Positions 22,449-26,351 of a stretch of DNA of 26,351 nucleotides are shown here, in pieces (the stretch's first letter is position 1; every line of letters starts with the position of its first letter). The position numbers were made by a program, and so were the translations under genes. Below the pieces are notes generated by a model. That model saw only the letters and a list, made by a program, of their open reading frames with translations, ran no database searches and was not told where the DNA came from. This stretch comes from a virus: positions 1 through 26,351 of the IMG/VR virus record IMGVR_UViG_3300023180_000343, one strand, 5' to 3'.

Positions 22449-24242
22449 ATGCCTGCAAAAGTAACAAGATTTTTAAGAAGTGACAATGCTCAGCACTTCA
22501 TTGATAACTTTGCTGAAGAAGGCAGTTACTATTTGTTTATAGGCAACACTCAAGAATGGCTTTGGGACAGTGACCCGCCTGATGAATCTTTTAGGGATCC
22601 GCCGAATCCTACCGAAGGTGTAGAATCAATCGATTTTGACATTTGGGACAGAATCGTTGCAATGAAACGAATCGACGTAACTGATTTATCATTAGCGATT
22701 CCAAGATATAATTGGACTTCTGGTACAGTATATTCCAAGTATAAAGATAGTGTGGATTTATTTGCCAATACAACAAATCCATTTTATGTAATCACTTCCG
22801 ATTTTAGAGTTTATAAGTGCATCGACAACAATAAAGGCACACAATCAACTGTAGAACCAAGACAAACAGAACTGACCGATACTGTTATTACCGACGATGG
22901 TTATGAATGGAAATATATGTACCCTGTCGTTGGGTCTGATATCGAAAAGTTTTTAAGCTCTGAATATATTCCAATCAAGAAAGCTACTGTTCTCGATAAC
23001 TTTAATGCAGACCAATTTAACATCCAAACAGCAGCCACAATTGGTACAGTAGATAGTATTGATGTTATCAGTTCAGCAAATGGATTTATTAACTTCTCTG
23101 GATTCATTAAAGAGTATATAAATACCTCTACAATTATTTTGCCTACAGAAGCAAACGCTGTAGATGATCAATACTATAAAGACTGTAATGTATTTGTAGA
23201 AACCGGTGACGGTTCTGGACAATTAAGAAAGGTCTCGAATTATGCAGCGACAACAAGGACAATAACTTTTGAAGATCCTTTAAGCTTACCTTTATCTAAC
23301 ACTGCTCCAAATCCTAGTTATATTGTTTTGGGACCTAGAGTGGAAGTTCTTGCTGATGGCGACGGAACTCCTACTGCTTATGCGAATATCAATCCTCTAG
23401 CGTCAAATAGTATTAATTACATTAATATGATTAATAGAGGCAGAAACAATACGACTGCTACCGCAATAGTAAAAGATGGATTTTTTAATAACCCTGCTAA
23501 TCTTGTGTCGGTAACGACAACTGCTTTACCAAACATTTCGCCACCAGGTGGCCATGGTTCAGACGCGGTTAGAGAATTGCATAATGGCGATTTAATGTTC
23601 AGTATTAAGTTATCGAAAACTGAACAAGAAGAATTTTTAGAGACAAAAGATTTCAGAACATATGGAATATTACAATACCCTAGATATAGGTCTAACAATG
23701 CTTTAATCACTGAAAGAGCGGTAGATAATACCTTAAAACTTAAATTAAAACAAATTAGGGGATTATCAAATACAACATTTGAAGCTTATGGTTCAAATAA
23801 TTCTGGAATGTTAGCTGTAGGCATGGTAAGTTTTGATGAATTCGCTAAGAATTACGAACTTGCTAATAGTGCTGCCGCTGGGGCATTAGATGCAGAATTA
23901 TACGCACAGGTGAATAGAGCTTTTGCTATTGATTATGTTTCAAATACATCAGCGACAGGTATACTATCACTTACTTCTCCTAGATACAAAGATGGTTACA
24001 TCTTTTTAGACGAGGGAGAAGGTAATAGTGGAGAATTGATTAGACTAAAACACGACAGCGCGGCCATAGATTGGCCGATTGATGCAGAAGCTACTTCTTC
24101 TGAATATGAAGGCATTGTTGAAGAAGTTATATATCCTGTTGTCAAGAAGGGTAGTGGCGATATACTTTATATAGAAAATAGATTTCCAATAATTAGAGAT
24201 TCAGATCAAATCGAAGATCTGAAAATGATAATAACATATTAA
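22449..24242 (+). CDS. 8: Baseplate wedge protein gp8-like
   Basis: 597 residues, longer than T4 gp8 (334). The N-terminal half has the gp8 hallmarks: RSDNAQHFIDNF, YYLFIGNTQEW with WDSDPPDES, WDRIVAMKRID, IPRYNWTSGTVYSKY, NPFYVITSDFRVYKCIDNN, GYEWKYMYPVVGSDIEKF and SEYIPIK. Near residues 400-440 and 490-590 are KLSKTEQEEFLETKDFRTYG-type segments and a C-terminal YIENRFPIIRDSDQIEDLKM that are conserved in the long gp8 forms of marine T4-like phages. In T4, gp8 dimers sit on top of the wedge near gp7 and gp10. Extra length lies in the middle. The next start is 13 bases after its stop. Confidence 0.9.
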   Translation: MPAKVTRFLRSDNAQHFIDNFAEEGSYYLFIGNTQEWLWDSDPPDESFRDPPNPTEGVESIDFDIWDRIVAMKRIDVTDLSLAIPRYNWTSGTVYSKYKDSVDLFANTTNPFYVITSDFRVYKCIDNNKGTQSTVEPRQTELTDTVITDDGYEWKYMYPVVGSDIEKFLSSEYIPIKKATVLDNFNADQFNIQTAATIGTVDSIDVISSANGFINFSGFIKEYINTSTIILPTEANAVDDQYYKDCNVFVETGDGSGQLRKVSNYAATTRTITFEDPLSLPLSNTAPNPSYIVLGPRVEVLADGDGTPTAYANINPLASNSINYINMINRGRNNTTATAIVKDGFFNNPANLVSVTTTALPNISPPGGHGSDAVRELHNGDLMFSIKLSKTEQEEFLETKDFRTYGILQYPRYRSNNALITERAVDNTLKLKLKQIRGLSNTTFEAYGSNNSGMLAVGMVSFDEFAKNYELANSAAAGALDAELYAQVNRAFAIDYVSNTSATGILSLTSPRYKDGYIFLDEGEGNSGELIRLKHDSAAIDWPIDAEATSSEYEGIVEEVIYPVVKKGSGDILYIENRFPIIRDSDQIEDLKMIITY

Positions 24243-24254
24243 GAGAGATAGTCA

Positions 24255-26351
24255 ATGGCATTAGCAAATACAGGAACATTGCAAACTAATTTTAATGTAG
24301 ATCCTTACTACGACGACTATGATGAATCGAAGAATTTTCATCGAGTTTTGTTTAAGCCAGGTCTTGCTGTTCAAGCTCGTGAATTGACTCAACTTCAAAC
24401 AATTCTACAAAACCAGATTGATCGCTTCGGTGAACACGTCTTTAAAGAAGGCAGTGTCGTAAGAGGCAACGCTGTTTCTGTTGACGATAAAATTCAATGG
24501 GTTAGATTATTAGATGAACAATCTGGAACCACAGTAGATGTTAGTGATTTTCTAGGAAAATCGATTACAGGAGGAACTTCTGGATTAACAGCAGTTGTTT
24601 TAGATACCGCTGATGGTGTAGAAGCTTCTTTACCAGATACCAAAACTCTATTCGTTAAAACAACAAACTCGGGTTCAAATAGTTCAGTAAAAATATTTAG
24701 AAGTGGAGAAACTATTACCTCAAATACAGGTGTTACTGCTACTTTATTAAGTGCAAATGCGTCTGGTTATGGTTATCAGGTAGTTATAAACGAAGGTATA
24801 CTTTTTGCTAAAGACCATTTTATACGAGCTGATAGACAATCGATAATTGCGTCGAAGTATAATAACAGACCAAGTGTAAGAGTTGGTTATACCATAGACG
24901 AAGAAATTGTATCATTTACAGACGATAATACTCTTTTAGATCCAGCACAAGGCGCATATAACTATGCTGCTCCTGGTGCAGATAGACTGAAACTTACTCC
25001 AACTATTAAAGTTTTAAATGAAGGCGAATCCATTACCGACAATTTTATAGAAAGAGTTGTTGTTGAAGATGGTTTTATTAAAGAAAAATATGATAAAACA
25101 GTTTATTCTGCTATTCGCGATTATCTAGCTGAAAGAACATATGATGAGTCTGGAGATTACATTGTTAGTGGATTAAACTTGACCATTAACGAACATTTAC
25201 AAGGAACAGGTAATAGAGGGATATGGAGTGGTACAACACAAAATGGTAATACAGCACTTTTAGCAGCAGGCGTTTCTCCTGGTAAAGGTTATGTTTCTGG
25301 TTATGATTTTGATATATTAAAAACGTATTATGTTAATGTTGAAAAGGGTATTGATATAGAGTCAATTGAAGGAACAACTCAATATGCGAATATAGGTAAT
25401 TATGTTGTTGTTGATCAATTGTTAGGAGATTTTGATTATGATGAACATAAGACGGTACAACTACATGATGTTGCAGCAAATGCTGTTCTTGAATCTGCAA
25501 AATCTGCTGGAGTAAGTCCTCCTGCTTCACAAATAGGTTCAGCTAAAATTCGCGGATTAGAATGGCAATCTGGAGTAAAAGGTAGTTTTGATGCTCGGTA
25601 TAGGATGTATTTGTACGATGTTCAGATGACAGCAAATTCTTTTGCTCATGTAAGATCGATATACACGCCGACTTCTCCAGCATCTTATGCAGATGTGGTT
25701 CTACAAGACGGTGTATTAGGATTTTCAAATACTGCTGCTCTAGAAGATACGAATCTCAATAGTTATTTAATTAATTTGCCTGCTGAAGATCTAGTAACCG
25801 ATACTTCATCTTATGAGGCCATTGACAGTGTTGCTTTAGAGAATCAATCGTATCAAACAAAAAGACATATTACAGGTACATGGAGTTCTACCACAGGTAC
25901 TGTAGGAATTGGAGATTTATCTGGTGCTAGTTTTGTGGAAACTGCTAGTCAACAAGTTGGATCTTCTGGCGTTAGAACGAGATGGCAAATAACGTCTGAT
26001 CAATCAGTTGAAGCTAAATATGCTTTAGATACTTCAGCTACAAGAGATGCAGGATCAAATACATTTGTTTTATCCGGCGCAACGGCACCTTCTGCCTATT
26101 TAAATATTGGAGACCAATTTAGAATAGTGGGTGATACCGCTAACTCTTTTGTAGTAAGTGCTTTTAGGACAGGTAATAAAGTAGATGTATCTGGTCCTAC
26201 TAGAACATTTGGTTCTTCAGGAACAGTTGTTCTTAAAAAGGTTTTTAGAGCTGGTCAAGTGATACCTCTCGCAGATGGTTTTGGTGATGCTCCTGGCGGA
26301 AATAACACCGTACAATCAGATAGATCTATTACAATGGGTACTGTTTTAACT
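24255..26351 (+). CDS. DUF4815-type virion structural protein (3' end outside window)
   Basis: The frame is open from ATG 24255 to the window edge, 699 codons with no stop. AGAGAGA upstream can serve as ribosome-binding site. The start ALANTGTLQTNFNVDPYYDD, then SKNFHRVLFKPGLAVQARE, LTQLQTILQNQIDRFGEHVF and KEGSVVRGNA are typical of the DUF4815 family, found in T4-like marine phages in the place of T4 gp9/gp10 right after gp8. Later parts are strand-rich: a LAERTYDESGDYIVSGL segment near 295, LAAGVSPGKGYVSGYDF near 335, and Ser/Thr-rich beta repeats from about 540 to the end. A role as baseplate-to-fibre connector or short tail fibre anchor is inferred from gene order. Confidence 0.85.
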   Translation, partial: MALANTGTLQTNFNVDPYYDDYDESKNFHRVLFKPGLAVQARELTQLQTILQNQIDRFGEHVFKEGSVVRGNAVSVDDKIQWVRLLDEQSGTTVDVSDFLGKSITGGTSGLTAVVLDTADGVEASLPDTKTLFVKTTNSGSNSSVKIFRSGETITSNTGVTATLLSANASGYGYQVVINEGILFAKDHFIRADRQSIIASKYNNRPSVRVGYTIDEEIVSFTDDNTLLDPAQGAYNYAAPGADRLKLTPTIKVLNEGESITDNFIERVVVEDGFIKEKYDKTVYSAIRDYLAERTYDESGDYIVSGLNLTINEHLQGTGNRGIWSGTTQNGNTALLAAGVSPGKGYVSGYDFDILKTYYVNVEKGIDIESIEGTTQYANIGNYVVVDQLLGDFDYDEHKTVQLHDVAANAVLESAKSAGVSPPASQIGSAKIRGLEWQSGVKGSFDARYRMYLYDVQMTANSFAHVRSIYTPTSPASYADVVLQDGVLGFSNTAALEDTNLNSYLINLPAEDLVTDTSSYEAIDSVALENQSYQTKRHITGTWSSTTGTVGIGDLSGASFVETASQQVGSSGVRTRWQITSDQSVEAKYALDTSATRDAGSNTFVLSGATAPSAYLNIGDQFRIVGDTANSFVVSAFRTGNKVDVSGPTRTFGSSGTVVLKKVFRAGQVIPLADGFGDAPGGNNTVQSDRSITMGTVLT

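Noticed and set aside
23117-23124. TATAAATA inside gp8
   Set aside because: It is within coding sequence of a well-conserved gene, and chance matches are expected at this base composition.
1-26351. CRISPR arrays, insertion sequences, integrase or attachment sites
   Set aside because: No regularly spaced repeats, transposase or integrase motifs or terminal inverted repeats were seen; the window reads as a lytic phage genome.

Overview
The window looks like part of the genome of a T4-like (Myoviridae-type) tailed phage. It is clearly AT-rich, tightly packed with overlapping start/stop codons, and carries recognisable homologues of T4 gp33, gp32, gp26, gp4, gp48/gp54, gp53, gp27, gp5, gp25, gp6, gp7 and gp8. 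AT richness, 2OG oxygenase genes and a circularly permuted two-piece tmRNA (the gene form typical of Alphaproteobacteria and some marine cyanobacteria) suggest a marine phage of an AT-rich alphaproteobacterium, perhaps SAR11-like. That host assignment is inference.

Region 1 (1-3679, + strand): accessory and DNA metabolism genes. These are the tail of an unknown gene, a 2OG-Fe(II) oxygenase fused to an HD-like domain, a PD-(D/E)XK exonuclease, a small secreted protein and a 434-residue protein with a Rossmann-like C-terminal half. Region 2 (3676-4184): no protein gene. A consensus sigma70 promoter drives a tRNA-like hairpin followed by a permuted tmRNA: acceptor piece with CCA, intervening helix, coding piece with tag ANDAYFEPEMALAA, then a terminator. 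Region 3 (4185-6415, + strand): small genes, a SleB-type cell-wall hydrolase, a ribbon-helix-helix-like protein, the late-transcription coactivator gp33, and the single-stranded DNA-binding protein gp32 with its own promoter and terminator.

Region 4 (6414-12071, - strand): a tail/head-completion operon read right to left: gp4 nuclease, a conserved 189-residue protein with a TTG start, a tail-tube-fold protein, gp26, a 66-codon -1 frame extension behind a textbook slippery site, and a 1029-residue protein that is probably the tape measure. Region 5 (12115-26351, + strand): a divergent baseplate operon: tube cap (gp48/54), gp53, gp27, gp5 (with a C-terminal NlpC/CHAP-like hydrolase instead of the T4 lysozyme domain), gp25, gp6, gp7-like, gp8 and a DUF4815-type structural protein that runs off the window. 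TATAAATA late-promoter motifs occupy three of the short gaps in regions 4 and 5, which fits the presence of gp33.

The most notable systems are the phage-borne two-piece tmRNA with its structured leader and intervening helices, and the predicted programmed -1 frameshift that turns gp26 into a G/GT-type tail assembly chaperone pair just before the tape measure gene.
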